Source of the DNA: Herbaspirillum sp. SJZ106
Lineage (GTDB): Bacteria > Pseudomonadota > Gammaproteobacteria > Burkholderiales > Burkholderiaceae_D
Reading direction: 5' to 3'
Length of the DNA: 64,000 nucleotides
Assembly (NCBI RefSeq): GCF_006715495.1
Contig: NZ_VFNI01000005.1
Coordinates: forward strand, 310,001-374,000
Positions 1 through 8,563 of this stretch are shown here, piece after piece. Numbering within the stretch: the first letter of the stretch is position 1; the number at the start of each line of letters is the position of its first letter. The notes beneath the pieces are model-generated. The model was not told the origin of the DNA. It saw nothing but the letters and a program-made list of their open reading frames with translations, and did not search any database. A program made the translations under genes and the position numbers.

Positions 1-489
1 CTGGCCAAGATGGAAAACGCCGGCGCCAAGAAGACCGTGGTCGGCCTGGTGATCCCCACCGGCTACTCGTTCAACCTGGATGGCACAGCGATCTACCTGA
101 CCATGGCGGCAGTCTTCATCGCCCAGGCGACCAATACGCCGATGACCTTCGTCCAGGAGCTGACCCTGCTGGCGGTGCTGATGCTGACCTCCAAGGGCGC
201 GGCCGGCATCACCGGCTCCGGCTTCATCGTGCTGGCGGCCTCGCTGTCGGCGGTGGGCCACTTGCCGGTGGCGGGGCTGGCGCTGATCCTGGGCATCGAC
301 CGCTTCATGTCCGAAGCGCGCGCGCTGACCAACACCATCGGCAACGGCGTGGCGACCCTGGTCGTGGCGAAATGGAGTGGAGAGCTGGATGAGAAGCGCC
401 TGCAGGCGGCGCTGAACAATGAGACCAACGAGGAGGCAAGTGCACCGGAAGCCGTGCTGGATCGCACGCAATCCAAGATGCACAACTGA
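1..489 (+). CDS. dctA: C4-dicarboxylate:cation symporter DctA (3' part)
   Basis: C-terminal part of an inner-membrane secondary transporter of the DAACS family, which imports succinate, fumarate and malate with cations. The frame is open from the first base, so the N-terminal part lies outside the window; 162 residues are visible. They contain the family's substrate and cation core: [11 protein letters not shown] (unwound helix with the NxDG motif), the serine/glycine-rich [12 protein letters not shown] re-entrant hairpin, and [15 protein letters not shown] of the last core helix, followed by a hydrophilic tail of about 35 residues. The dicarboxylate rather than glutamate assignment rests on overall resemblance to DctA; GltP-type glutamate carriers share these motifs. 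A strong terminator follows, so it ends its transcription unit. Confidence 0.85.
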   Translation: MAKMENAGAKKTVVGLVIPTGYSFNLDGTAIYLTMAAVFIAQATNTPMTFVQELTLLAVLMLTSKGAAGITGSGFIVLAASLSAVGHLPVAGLALILGIDRFMSEARALTNTIGNGVATLVVAKWSGELDEKRLQAALNNETNEEASAPEAVLDRTQSKMHN

Positions 490-536
490 TCCCCGGATGG
501 GCCGGAAACGGCGCCGCCGGGATGGCCGGCAAGCGG

Positions 537-566
537 AAAAGCGGACTTCGGTCCGCTTTTCTTTTT
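537..566 (+). terminator. Rho-independent terminator after dctA
   Basis: Ten-base-pair stem AAAAGCGGAC / GTCCGCTTTT closed by a stable TTCG tetraloop, followed by CTTTTT. It lies 48 bases after the dctA stop codon. Confidence 0.9.
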
Positions 567-596
567 GGTGCGGCGCCAACAGGCCGCGTGCAGGCG

Positions 597-629
597 AAAA
601 AAAAGCCCACGACCTTGCGGTGTGGGCTT
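597..629 (-). terminator. Rho-independent terminator for the ygfZ-DUF4936-NRDE unit
   Basis: On the minus strand an 8-bp stem (AAGCCCAC / GTGGGCTT, loop of 11) is followed by a run of T (the run of A at 597-604 on the plus strand). It faces the plus-strand terminator at 537-566, so the 300-base gap 490-789 between the two convergent units holds two terminators. I see no gene in that gap. Confidence 0.8.
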
Positions 630-789
630 GAATCCAATTCTTTAAGGAGGAAATTGGAGGAGACAGGTGCAACTTTACTGCTGCGCATCAAATCAGGCCA
701 ATTTATCTTTCAAATATCAGATATTCGATTTGCTTATTTCTTGTGGGAATCTTCCCTGTGCAGCCCGGCCATGCCTTCAGATCATGCCT

Positions 790-1638
790 TCAGATGCCGT
801 CGATGGTCTTGCCGGCGGTCGTGGTTTCTTCGGCGGCGGGCTGCACGCCGGGTTTGCAGGGGATCTTGCATTTGGCGTCGGTGCGGGGCTCGGCCGCATA
901 TTGCACGGCCATCGGGTCGACGACATGTTCGGTCAGCAGCGGCTCGCCCACGATGGGCACGCGCAACACGGTCGAGCAGCGGGTGCCGTAGTCCGGCGAA
1001 CGGATGAAGATCGGCGAGAGCATGCGCTCCTTTTCCAGGCCGACGCCGGTATCGGGCAGGCGGCAGTCGTTGGCGCGGGTGGCATCGGTCAGCATCTCGA
1101 AGAAGGTCTCTTCCGGCGCGCCCTGGCACAGCAGGCTGGCGAACTGCGCCTTGGCCCGCGTGACCTTGGGCCAGGGCGAGTCGAGCAGGGCGTTGGACAG
1201 GCCGTAGACGCCGTAATCCAGCGGCTTGCCATTGCGGGCGTCGTCCAGGCCGCGGTTCGAATACCACAGCATGGTGTTGCGGTCGCCCACCAGCAGGTTG
1301 AAGCCGTTGTAGCGCTGGGCGGTGGGCTCGATGTGCCTGAGGTATTCGTCCGGCGCCATGTCGCCGGCCAGGTAGTCGGACACCAGCAGGCCGCGGGTCG
1401 GCGCATCGGCGCGGCGTTCCGACGGCGAGCGCACATTGGTCAAGGCGGCAAAACGGCCGTCGCGGGTGGTGCCCAGCCAGGTGCCGCCGCCTTGCAGGTC
1501 GCGGCCGGCGAACACCTTGGGATAATCGCTCCACCAGCCGGCATCGGCCGTCGGGCGGGCATAGAATTCGTCGCGGTTGGCCGCCAGGATCAGCGGCATG
1601 CCGGGGATGACTTTCCAGGCGAAGATGATCAGGCACAT
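790..1638 (-). CDS. NRDE family protein (TANGO2-like)
   Basis: Predicted 282-residue cytoplasmic protein of the NRDE/TANGO2 family (former DUF833). The N-terminus MCLIIFAW...LILAANRDEF has the family hallmarks: a cysteine at position 2 and the NRDE motif near residue 22, followed by the usual GGGTWLGTTRDGRFAALTN segment. The biochemical role of bacterial members is not established; the eukaryotic homologue is linked to lipid and haem handling, but I do not transfer that here. The start codon overlaps the end of the upstream DUF4936 gene by 10 bases, so the two are translationally coupled and belong to one operon with ygfZ. A T-run terminator lies about 160 bases downstream. Confidence 0.85.
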   Translation of the reverse strand: MCLIIFAWKVIPGMPLILAANRDEFYARPTADAGWWSDYPKVFAGRDLQGGGTWLGTTRDGRFAALTNVRSPSERRADAPTRGLLVSDYLAGDMAPDEYLRHIEPTAQRYNGFNLLVGDRNTMLWYSNRGLDDARNGKPLDYGVYGLSNALLDSPWPKVTRAKAQFASLLCQGAPEETFFEMLTDATRANDCRLPDTGVGLEKERMLSPIFIRSPDYGTRCSTVLRVPIVGEPLLTEHVVDPMAVQYAAEPRTDAKCKIPCKPGVQPAAEETTTAGKTIDGI

Positions 1639-1928
1639 AGGGCGACATCCTCGAAATGTTCCACATGGCGCGGCCCGTCGATCAGGGTCGGGATGCCGGC
1701 ATCGACCAGGGCCTGTTCCAGCGCGCGGCTGAAACCGTCTTCCTGGCCGGATGGGATATGTTCATAGACCTCCATCCAGGTCTGCCGGCCGTCTTGCTCG
1801 CCCGGGCGGCGCTTGATGCCGCCGGCCACGCCGAAGCGCTCCAGCAGCGCCGCCTGCACATCCTTGAGCCTGGCTTGCAGCGCCTGCGTTTGCGCGGACG
1901 GGACGCGGTAGTAAATGTAGAGATCCAT
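1629..1928 (-). CDS. DUF4936 family protein
   Basis: Small 99-residue protein beginning MDLYIYYRVP, with a WMEVYEHIP motif in the middle and acidic ends; it resembles the DUF4936 family seen mainly in Betaproteobacteria. No catalytic motif, signal peptide or membrane segment is visible. I chose the ATG at 1928 because it gives the conserved YIYYRV N-terminus; the open frame continues upstream inside ygfZ but that part is a shadow. It lies 20 bases after the ygfZ stop and overlaps the NRDE gene by 10 bases. Function unknown. The operon context with ygfZ suggests, without proof, a link to iron-sulfur or C1 metabolism. Confidence 0.75.
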   Translation of the reverse strand: MDLYIYYRVPSAQTQALQARLKDVQAALLERFGVAGGIKRRPGEQDGRQTWMEVYEHIPSGQEDGFSRALEQALVDAGIPTLIDGPRHVEHFEDVALCA

Positions 1929-1948
1929 GGCCTGGGGGCGTGGTCCGC

Positions 1949-3013
1949 TTATTGCGGATCGGCCAGTTCGTAGGGCAGGTCGTGGAAGTGCAGGGCGGGG
2001 CCATCGGCCGAACCCAGGCGGACCGGGCCGTCGGCTGCCGCCAGCTTGATTTCCACCAGTGCCAGCGAGTGTCCTGGGCCGGCCGCCTCGGCATTGACCA
2101 CCATGCCGCAGGGTTGCGCCGGATCGGCGCTGGCAAACACCTCGTTGCCGGCCGCCGCGGCATCGCTGTCCACGGTCGCCAGCATGGTGCGGCGCTTGAG
2201 TTTGCCGAGGTACTGGCTGCGCGCCACGATTTCCTGGCCGGGGTAGCAGCCTTTCTTGAAATTGACGCCGCCGATCAGCTCGAAGTTGACCATCTGCGGC
2301 ACGAATTGCTCCTGCGTCGGCGCGGTGATCTGCGGCACGCCGGCGCGGATGTCGGACAGGCGCCAGGCTTGCGGGCCGGTCGGCGTCAGGTGCTGGCACA
2401 GCCTGGGCCAGGCGGCGATGGCGATCTCCGGCGTGGTGATCCATTGGTAGCGCGCGCTGCCGGCGGAATCGGCCAGGCGGATCAGGGTGCCGTTGGCGTT
2501 GTCGATCTTGGCGTACGGCGCGGCCGGCAGCACCGGATACCATTCGGCCAGCGCATTGTTCGCCGCCGGGCCGGCCAGGCCGATGATGGCGGTGTTGGCG
2601 CCCTGGTCGGACAGCTTGGCCTTGGCGCGCAGCACGAACATCTGCAGGCGCTTCTGGATGGCGACCTGCAGCGGGCGCGGCAGTTGCAGGAAGATGAACT
2701 CGGGATTGCGCCACATCAGGAAGCTGGCCAGCAGCCGGCCCTTGGGCGAGCAATAGCCGGCCAGGCGGGCAGCCGAGGTGTCCAGGTGCTCCACATCGTT
2801 GGTGAGCTGGTTGTGCAGGAAGCTGGCGGCATCGTCGCCGGCCACGCCGATGATGCCCAGGCCGGTCAGCGGCGCCATGAAGCTTTCCAGGCTCTCAGGC
2901 GCGGGCGCCGCAGCGCCGAAACCGAGCAGTTCGGCGCCGTCGGCGTCGAAGCGGGCGCCTTGCTGTTTGAGGAAGTCGAGCCAGACGGAGGTCGAGGCGG
3001 TCAGTTCAGTCAT
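1949..3013 (-). CDS. ygfZ: Folate-binding protein YgfZ (GcvT-like)
   Basis: Member of the YgfZ/IBA57 family, folate-binding relatives of the glycine-cleavage T protein that support assembly or repair of certain [4Fe-4S] proteins in the cytoplasm. The family signature KGCYPGQEIVARSQYLGK (consensus KGCYxGQE) is present at roughly residue 240 and contains the essential cysteine. From ATG 3013 the protein has 354 residues, typical for the family. A GTG at 3028 would add five residues; neither start has a clear Shine-Dalgarno sequence. It is the first gene of a three-gene minus-strand unit (ygfZ, DUF4936, NRDE) and is divergent from mltG, with 216 bases between the starts. Confidence 0.9.
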   Translation of the reverse strand: MTELTASTSVWLDFLKQQGARFDADGAELLGFGAAAPAPESLESFMAPLTGLGIIGVAGDDAASFLHNQLTNDVEHLDTSAARLAGYCSPKGRLLASFLMWRNPEFIFLQLPRPLQVAIQKRLQMFVLRAKAKLSDQGANTAIIGLAGPAANNALAEWYPVLPAAPYAKIDNANGTLIRLADSAGSARYQWITTPEIAIAAWPRLCQHLTPTGPQAWRLSDIRAGVPQITAPTQEQFVPQMVNFELIGGVNFKKGCYPGQEIVARSQYLGKLKRRTMLATVDSDAAAAGNEVFASADPAQPCGMVVNAEAAGPGHSLALVEIKLAAADGPVRLGSADGPALHFHDLPYELADPQ

Positions 3014-3229
3014 AAATAATTTACGCACGGTTTAAACGTGCGATAGAAGTGTTGCTTGCCGGTTGCTGCTGCAATTGTCATAAATTGTCGCAAATTCTTC
3101 GAATCGCAGCCGAAAGATGCCGGCGCGGCAGGCAAATTAGGCAACTGCCGTGCCAGCGATTATCATTGATGCCTCGATTATAGTGATGTCCGAAAAAACG
3201 CGTCAGGAAACAGGGATTTTCGATTTGGT

Positions 3230-4210
3230 ATGAAGAAGTTATTTGTGACATTGCTCTTGCTGGCGGCCCTGGTGGCGGCGGCCGGCCTCTATTGGTCCAA
3301 GCAGCCCATCGTCGATGCGACCGGGCAGGCCATCGCTTTTACCATCACGCCGGGCAGCGGCGTGTCGGGCGCTTCGCAGCAGATTGCGGCGGCGGGCGTG
3401 CCGATCAACCCCGACCTGTTCACCATGTATGCGCGCCTGAGCGGCGAGGGCAGCCGCATCAAGGCCGGCAGCTATGAGCTCAAGCCCGGCTACACGCCGG
3501 CCCGCCTGCTGCAGCAACTGGTGCGCGGCGAGTTCGCCCAGGAGGCGCTGACCGTGATCGAGGGTTGGACCTTCAAGCAGATGCGCCGCGCCATCGCCGA
3601 ACAGCCGGCCCTCAAGCACGACACCATCACCTGGACCGACCAGCAGGTACTGGCCAAGCTGACGACCGAATATACCCACCCGGAAGGCCTGTTCTTCCCG
3701 GATACCTATCTTTTCGCCAAGGGCGCGAGCGACCTGCAGGTCTACAGGCAGGCGTTCGCCCTGATGAACAAGAAACTGAACGAAGCCTGGAGCAAGCGCG
3801 ACCTGTCGCTGCCGTACCGCACGCCCTACGAAGCCCTGACCATGGCCTCGATCGTGGAAAAGGAAACCGGCCAGAAATCCGAACGCGGCATGGTGGCCGG
3901 GGTGTTCGTCAACCGCCTGCGGGTAGGCATGCTGCTGCAGACCGATCCCACCGTGATCTACGGCATGGGCGAGCGCTACCAGGGCAAGATCCGCAAAGCC
4001 GATCTGCTGGCCGATACGCCCTACAACACCTATACCCGCTCGGGCCTGCCGCCCACGCCGATCGCCTTGCCCGGCGCCGCCTCGCTGGCGGCGGCGATGA
4101 ACCCGGACAAGACCGAGGCCCTGTACTTCGTCGCGCGCGGCGACGGCACCAGCCATTTTTCGAGCAACCTCAACGAACACAACCAGGCCGTCAACCGTTA
4201 CCAGCGTTGA
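3230..4210 (+). CDS. mltG: Endolytic murein transglycosylase MltG
   Basis: Inner-membrane-anchored lytic transglycosylase of the YceG/MltG family, which cleaves nascent glycan strands and is thought to set their length. The 326 residues comprise a short N-terminal membrane anchor ([19 protein letters not shown]), a LysM-like part, and the catalytic domain with [25 protein letters not shown], whose glutamate in EKETG matches the catalytic residue of the E. coli enzyme, followed by QTDPTVIYG. The order mltG-tmk-holB is the same as in E. coli (yceG-tmk-holB). The stop is 31 bases before the tmk start, so these genes probably share a transcript. Confidence 0.93.
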   Translation: MKKLFVTLLLLAALVAAAGLYWSKQPIVDATGQAIAFTITPGSGVSGASQQIAAAGVPINPDLFTMYARLSGEGSRIKAGSYELKPGYTPARLLQQLVRGEFAQEALTVIEGWTFKQMRRAIAEQPALKHDTITWTDQQVLAKLTTEYTHPEGLFFPDTYLFAKGASDLQVYRQAFALMNKKLNEAWSKRDLSLPYRTPYEALTMASIVEKETGQKSERGMVAGVFVNRLRVGMLLQTDPTVIYGMGERYQGKIRKADLLADTPYNTYTRSGLPPTPIALPGAASLAAAMNPDKTEALYFVARGDGTSHFSSNLNEHNQAVNRYQR

Positions 4211-4241
4211 TTCCTTCACTTATCCATTCAGCGATCCCTTC

Positions 4242-4850
4242 ATGGCATCAGGCAAATTCATTACCTTCGAAGGCATCGACGGCGCCGGCAAGTCGACGCA
4301 TATCGCATTCGTCGCCGAGCAGCTGCGCGCGCGCGGCCTGACCGTGGTCGCCACGCGCGAGCCGGGCGGCACCGAGCTGGGCGAACAGCTGCGCGAACTG
4401 CTGCTGCACCAGAAAATGCACCTGGAAACCGAAGCCTTGCTGATGTTCGCCTCGCGCCGCGAACATCTGGCGCAGGTGATTGAGCCGGCACTGGCGCGCG
4501 GCGACTGGGTGATCTCCGACCGTTTCACCGATGCCAGCTTCGCCTACCAGGGCGGCGGCCGCGCACTGCCGCTGGACAAGCTGGACGCGCTGGAACGCTG
4601 GGTCCATCCGCATCTGCAGCCGGACCTGACGCTGTTGTTCGACGTGCCGCTCGACGTGGCGCGCGCGCGCCTGGATGCCGAGCGCACGCCGGACAAGTTC
4701 GAGCAGGAGAAAAGCAACTTCTTCGCCGCCACCCGCGCCGAATACCTGCGCCGCGCCGCCGAATTTCCGGCGCGTTTTCGCATCATCGATTCCACCCGGC
4801 CCATCCCCGAGATCCGGGAAGAGCTGCGCGGCATCGTCGCGGCCCTCTGA
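4242..4850 (+). CDS. tmk: Thymidylate kinase
   Basis: Phosphorylates dTMP to dTDP with ATP, an essential step for DNA synthesis in the cytoplasm. The 202-residue protein has the P-loop [11 protein letters not shown] at about residues 9-19, the [10 protein letters not shown] segment, the [15 protein letters not shown] motif that binds dTMP, and a LID region EQEKSNFF. Length and motifs are those of the gammaproteobacterial/betaproteobacterial type. It lies between mltG and holB as in many Proteobacteria. Confidence 0.96.
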   Translation: MASGKFITFEGIDGAGKSTHIAFVAEQLRARGLTVVATREPGGTELGEQLRELLLHQKMHLETEALLMFASRREHLAQVIEPALARGDWVISDRFTDASFAYQGGGRALPLDKLDALERWVHPHLQPDLTLLFDVPLDVARARLDAERTPDKFEQEKSNFFAATRAEYLRRAAEFPARFRIIDSTRPIPEIREELRGIVAAL

Positions 4851-4874
4851 GGCTGAGATTGAGATCGCCATTCC

Positions 4875-5912
4875 ATGAGCACACCCACTGATTCAACGCT
4901 GCTGCCCTGGCAGCACGAGAGCTGGACGCAACTGCAGCAGTTGCGCGAACGCCTGCCGCACGCCTTGCTGTTCTATGGCGCGCAAGGCACCGGCAAGACC
5001 GTCTTCGTCGAAGCCTTCGCCAAGTCGCTGCTGTGCGAGACCCCGACGCCCGAGGCGCATGCCTGCGGCGCCTGCGCTTCGTGCAACTGGTTCGCGCAAT
5101 ACAACCATCCCGACTACCGCCGCGTGCGACCCGAGGCGCTGGAAGACGAAATCGCCGACGACGAGGGCGGCGAGGAAAAGAAAAGCGCCAAGGCCAGCAA
5201 GACGCCCTCCAAGGAAATCAAGATCGACCAGATCCGCGCGCTGGCCGACTTCATGAACGTCTCCACCCACCGCTCCGGCTTGCGCGTGGTGATGCTGTAC
5301 CCGGCCGAAGCGCTCAATACCGCCGCCGCCAACGCCTTGCTCAAGACGCTGGAAGAACCGCCGCCGGGCACCATGTTCCTGCTGCTGTCGAACCGCCTGG
5401 ATCGGCTGTTGCCGACCATCCTCTCGCGCTGCCGCAAGTTCGCCCTGCCGGCGCCGCCGCGGGAGGCCGCGCTGGCCTGGCTCAAGGAGCAGGGCGTCAA
5501 GGACGCCGATGCCTGGCTGGCCGAACAGGGCGGCGCGCCGCTGGCGGCGCTGGAAGCGGCCCAGGGCGACAGCCGCGAGGCGCTCGACGAACTGTTGCGC
5601 CATCTGGCCCAGCCGGGTGTGGATGGCGCATTGCGCACGGCCGACAAGCTGCAGAAGGCGCCGGTGTCCGAGCTGGTCGGTTGGGTGCAGCGCTGGCTGT
5701 ACGACCTGTTCTCATTGAAGTCCGCCGGCCACATCCGTTATTACCCGCGTTATGCGAAAGAGCTGGGCCGGCTGGCCGAACGCGCCGACGCCATTGCCAT
5801 CTCCCGCGCGATCAAAGGCATGGGCGAGCGCCGCGCCATCGCCGACCATCCGTTGTCGGCCAAGCTGTTTATCGAAGAGATGCTGATCGATTACGCCGGC
5901 CTGTTCGACTGA
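4875..5912 (+). CDS. holB: DNA polymerase III delta' subunit
   Basis: Clamp-loader subunit that, with the delta and tau/gamma subunits, loads the sliding clamp during replication. The 345-residue protein has a P-loop-like GAQGTGKT near residue 36, a four-cysteine zinc motif (CETPTPEAHACGACASC) and the SRC motif in TILSRCRKF. Between the zinc module and the IDQIR helix there is an acidic/lysine-rich insert of about 35 residues (EDEIADDEGGEEKKSAKASK region) not found in E. coli HolB; such inserts occur in Burkholderiales. It follows tmk by 24 bases. In E. coli the next gene would be the TatD-like ycfH; here three genes lie between them. Confidence 0.93.
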   Translation: MSTPTDSTLLPWQHESWTQLQQLRERLPHALLFYGAQGTGKTVFVEAFAKSLLCETPTPEAHACGACASCNWFAQYNHPDYRRVRPEALEDEIADDEGGEEKKSAKASKTPSKEIKIDQIRALADFMNVSTHRSGLRVVMLYPAEALNTAAANALLKTLEEPPPGTMFLLLSNRLDRLLPTILSRCRKFALPAPPREAALAWLKEQGVKDADAWLAEQGGAPLAALEAAQGDSREALDELLRHLAQPGVDGALRTADKLQKAPVSELVGWVQRWLYDLFSLKSAGHIRYYPRYAKELGRLAERADAIAISRAIKGMGERRAIADHPLSAKLFIEEMLIDYAGLFD

Positions 5913-5921
5913 CCGATGATT

Positions 5922-5942
5922 GATGACCGATCATCGGTCATC
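5922..5942. repeat. Imperfect palindrome after holB
   Basis: Arms GATGACCGAT and ATCGGTCATC separated by one base, starting 10 bases after the holB stop. It lacks a T-run and leads straight into the ATTG microsatellite, so it may be a weak terminator or a replication-slippage hotspot. Confidence 0.6.
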
Positions 5943-5946
5943 GCTC

Positions 5947-5988
<42 letters not shown>

Positions 5989-6033
5989 GGCCGTGCCGGC
6001 CGGCATTCCTGTTTTGTTTCCCTTGTTTTTATC

Positions 6034-6540
6034 ATGAGCGCTTCCCACTACACCCATCGCCTCGCCGTCCAGGGCGACCTGCCGGCCATCGTCGCCATCT
6101 ACAACAGCACAATCGCCTCGCGCCAGGTCACGGCCGATACCGAACCGGTCGCAGTCCAGTCGCGCCAGGCCTGGTTCGACGACCACGAACCGGGCAAGCG
6201 CCCGCTATGGGTGGCCGAGCGCGATGGCGACATCCTCGGCTGGCTGTCCTATTCCAATTTCTATGGCCGCCCGGCGTATGCCGGCACCGCCGAGTTGTCG
6301 GTCTACATCCATGAAAAGGCGCGCGGCCAGGGCCTGGGGCGTTATTTCCTGGAGCAGGCCATCGCCCATGCGCCGCAGATCAAGGTGCATACCTTGCTGG
6401 GCTTCGTCTTCGGCCATAACGCGCCCAGCCTGAAGCTGTTCGAAGCCTTCGCTTTCGAACGTTGGGCCCATATGCCGCGCGTGGCGACGCTGGATGGCGT
6501 GGAGCGCGACCTGGTGATCTTGGGCAAGCGGGTGGCCTGA
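6034..6540 (+). CDS. GNAT N-acetyltransferase, phosphinothricin-acetyltransferase-like
   Basis: Cytoplasmic acetyltransferase of the GNAT superfamily, 168 residues, using acetyl-CoA. The pattern HRLAVQGDLPAIVAIYNSTIASRQVTADTEP at the start, AELSVYIHEKARGQGLGRYFL (acetyl-CoA binding R/Q-x-x-G-x-G/A, here RGQGLG) and FVFGHNAPSLKLFEAFAFERWAHMPRVA match the phosphinothricin N-acetyltransferase/MnaT-like group, which acetylates phosphinothricin, methionine sulfone or similar amino-acid analogues. The true substrate is unknown. I chose ATG 6034 because the alignment with the family begins at this point; an upstream TTG in the microsatellite is unlikely. There is no Shine-Dalgarno sequence. The ATTG microsatellite lies just upstream and could change its expression. 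Confidence 0.82.
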   Translation: MSASHYTHRLAVQGDLPAIVAIYNSTIASRQVTADTEPVAVQSRQAWFDDHEPGKRPLWVAERDGDILGWLSYSNFYGRPAYAGTAELSVYIHEKARGQGLGRYFLEQAIAHAPQIKVHTLLGFVFGHNAPSLKLFEAFAFERWAHMPRVATLDGVERDLVILGKRVA

Positions 6541-6604
6541 TCGCTGCCGGGCATGCGCCGTTGCGGACATGCCCGGCACCCAGGGCGCTGCGCTGGCGGA
6601 CATT

Positions 6605-6616
6605 TATAATCGGGCC
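6605..6616 (+). promoter_or_regulatory. Candidate -10 box of a leaderless regB transcript
   Basis: A perfect TATAAT (6605-6610) lies 6 bases before the regB ATG at 6617, where no Shine-Dalgarno sequence exists. Transcription starting 6-7 bases after the box would begin at the start codon. No convincing -35 box is seen 17 bases upstream, so this is a proposal only. Confidence 0.4.
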
Positions 6617-7918
6617 ATGCAGCCTTCCTTTCCCTTTCTCTTCTCCGGCGGCGTGCCTGTCTTGCCGCAGCACCAGATCCTGGCGCGCCTGTTCTGGATG
6701 CGCTGGGCCACCATCGCCGGCGAACTGCTCGTACTGGCCGGCGCGCATTTCTGGTTGCAGATCGCCTTGCCGCTGCCGGCCTTGCTGGCGCTGATCGGCT
6801 TGCAGGTGCTGATCAACGGCGCCACCTGGGGACGCATGCGCTGGGTGTCGCCGGCCGGGCAGGGCGAGCTGTTCCTGCAACTGCTGCTGGATATCGCCGT
6901 GCTCTCGGCCCTGCTGTTTTTCTCGGGGGGAGCGACCAATCCGTTTGTTTCGTTCTACCTGCCGGCGCTGGCGGCCGGGGCGGCGACGCTGGCCTGGCCG
7001 TATGCCCTGGCGTTGGCGCTGTGCGCGCTGGCCGCCTATTCCGGGCTGGTCTACTTCTACCAGCCCTTGCACATCCACGACCAGGGGCAGGCGATGGCCT
7101 ACCACCTGGCCGGGATGTGGATCAACTTCTCGATCTCGGCGCTGCTGATCACTTGGTTCGTCACCCGCATTGCCGCAGCCGTCAGGTCGCGCGACGGCGA
7201 ATTGGCGCTGGCGCGCGAACGCCAGTTGCAGAGCCAGCGCATTCTGGCGCTGGGCACGCAGGCCGCCGGCGCGGCGCATGCGCTCAATACGCCGCTGTCC
7301 ACCGTGGCCGTGATCGTCGGTGAAATACGGCGCGACATGGCCGGCAACGCCGCGCTGGCGCCGTACCAGGAAGACTTGCGCGTGATCGAGGAACAGATTG
7401 CCGTCTGCAAGGCGGCGCTGGAAAGCATGCGCCTGGATGCGGATGCCCAGGCCGACCGGACTGCCGCGCTGGGGCCGTGGCTGGCAACGCTGATCGACGG
7501 CTGGCGCCTGCGCCATCCGGCCGTGCCGCTGGCCGCCGACCTGCGCTGGGAAGGCGCGGCTGCGGGCCAGTTGCAGGACTTGTCGCAGATCCTGCTGACC
7601 TTGCTCGACAATGCAGCGCATGCGATCAAGGCGCGCAACGCCGATGGCGAAGTGCGCCTGTCGCTGGCCGCCGACGACAGCGCCGCCGCCAAGGCTGGGC
7701 GAAAGACGGCTATCATCCGGGTTGCCGACAACGGTTGCGGTATCGTTCCCGAATTGTTGGCGCGTCTGGGCCGCATGCCGGTGGACAGCCGTTCCGGCGG
7801 GCAAGGCATCGGCCTGATGCTGGCCTTCGCCGCGGCGGCGCACATGGGCGGCCGCTTGCAATTGCGTTCGGCGCCGGGGGTGGGCACGGTGGCTGAATTG
7901 CAGTTTCCTGTATCCTGA
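6617..7918 (+). CDS. regB: Redox-sensing histidine kinase RegB/PrrB family
   Basis: Membrane sensor kinase of the RegB/PrrB/ActS/RoxS family that phosphorylates its partner RegA under reducing conditions. The 433 residues form six predicted N-terminal membrane helices, then a cytosolic kinase core. Family-defining features are visible: the quinone-binding heptapeptide GGxxNPF as GGATNPF at residues 104-110, the H-box GAAHALNTPLST with phospho-accepting His221, and a cysteine at 264 (EEQIAVCKAA) at the place of the redox-active Cys265 of Rhodobacter RegB. The ATPase region has LLDNAAHAI (N-box), VADNGCGI (G1) and GGQGIGL (G2). I use ATG 6617 because the upstream extension does not resemble the family. 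RegA follows 47 bases downstream. Confidence 0.88.
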   Translation: MQPSFPFLFSGGVPVLPQHQILARLFWMRWATIAGELLVLAGAHFWLQIALPLPALLALIGLQVLINGATWGRMRWVSPAGQGELFLQLLLDIAVLSALLFFSGGATNPFVSFYLPALAAGAATLAWPYALALALCALAAYSGLVYFYQPLHIHDQGQAMAYHLAGMWINFSISALLITWFVTRIAAAVRSRDGELALARERQLQSQRILALGTQAAGAAHALNTPLSTVAVIVGEIRRDMAGNAALAPYQEDLRVIEEQIAVCKAALESMRLDADAQADRTAALGPWLATLIDGWRLRHPAVPLAADLRWEGAAAGQLQDLSQILLTLLDNAAHAIKARNADGEVRLSLAADDSAAAKAGRKTAIIRVADNGCGIVPELLARLGRMPVDSRSGGQGIGLMLAFAAAAHMGGRLQLRSAPGVGTVAELQFPVS

Positions 7919-7965
7919 CGCGGTTTGGTTTTACGTATCGATAACGACAGGTTCCCGATTTTTTG

Positions 7966-8514
7966 ATGAGCGCCGCTTTCCTGATCCTCGACGACAACGA
8001 CGTTTTTGCCGGTACCCTGGCGCGTTCGCTCACGCGCCGGGGTTTTCGCGCCACCGTGGCCCACAGCGGCGAGGAGGCGCTGGCGGCGGCGCGCAGGGAA
8101 AGCTTCGACTACGCCACCATCGACCTGCAGCTGGAAAAGGATTCCGGCCTGCAATGGGTGTCGCCGTTGCGCCAGGCATTGCCGGATGCGCGCCTGCTGG
8201 TGCTGACCGGTTATGCCAGCATTGCCACCACGGTGCAGGCGATCAAGGCGGGCGCCGACAATTACCTGTCCAAGCCGGCCAATGTCGACTCCATCCTGTC
8301 GGCGCTGGCCCACGGGGATGCGCGGGAGGCGGCGCCCGGCATCGCCCCGCCGGCCGACGAGGCGGCTCCGCTGTCGCTGGAGCGCCTGGAGTGGGAGCAT
8401 ATCCAGCGGGTATTGGCCGAGCACGAGGGCAATATCTCTTCCACCGCCCGCGCGCTGAACATGCATCGCCGCACCTTGCAGCGCAAGCTCGCCAAGCGGC
8501 CGGTGGCGAAGTAG
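7966..8514 (+). CDS. regA: Response regulator RegA/PrrA family
   Basis: Two-domain DNA-binding response regulator, 182 residues, partner of RegB. The receiver has the acidic LILDDND, phospho-acceptor Asp53 in YATIDLQLEKDSGL, LTGYASIATTVQAIKAGADNYLSKP with the conserved Thr/Lys; the output domain is the short Fis-type helix-turn-helix EGNISSTARALNMHRRTLQRKLAKRP, which is the nearly invariant DNA-binding end of RegA homologues. In other Proteobacteria this pair controls respiration, carbon fixation, nitrogen fixation or denitrification genes in response to redox state; its targets here are not visible. A TTG one codon upstream is less likely than ATG 7966. Confidence 0.9.
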   Translation: MSAAFLILDDNDVFAGTLARSLTRRGFRATVAHSGEEALAAARRESFDYATIDLQLEKDSGLQWVSPLRQALPDARLLVLTGYASIATTVQAIKAGADNYLSKPANVDSILSALAHGDAREAAPGIAPPADEAAPLSLERLEWEHIQRVLAEHEGNISSTARALNMHRRTLQRKLAKRPVAK

Positions 8515-8550
8515 CATTCCGTCAAAGCCCCAGGCGGGGACGCATCGCTT

Positions 8551-8556
8551 TACAAT
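8551..8556 (+). promoter_or_regulatory. Candidate -10 box in front of the TatD gene
   Basis: TACAAT ends 7 bases before the ATG at 8564 and no Shine-Dalgarno sequence is present, the same arrangement as at regB. It would give a leaderless transcript. No matching -35 box is evident. Confidence 0.35.
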
Positions 8557-8563
8557 AGTGCCC

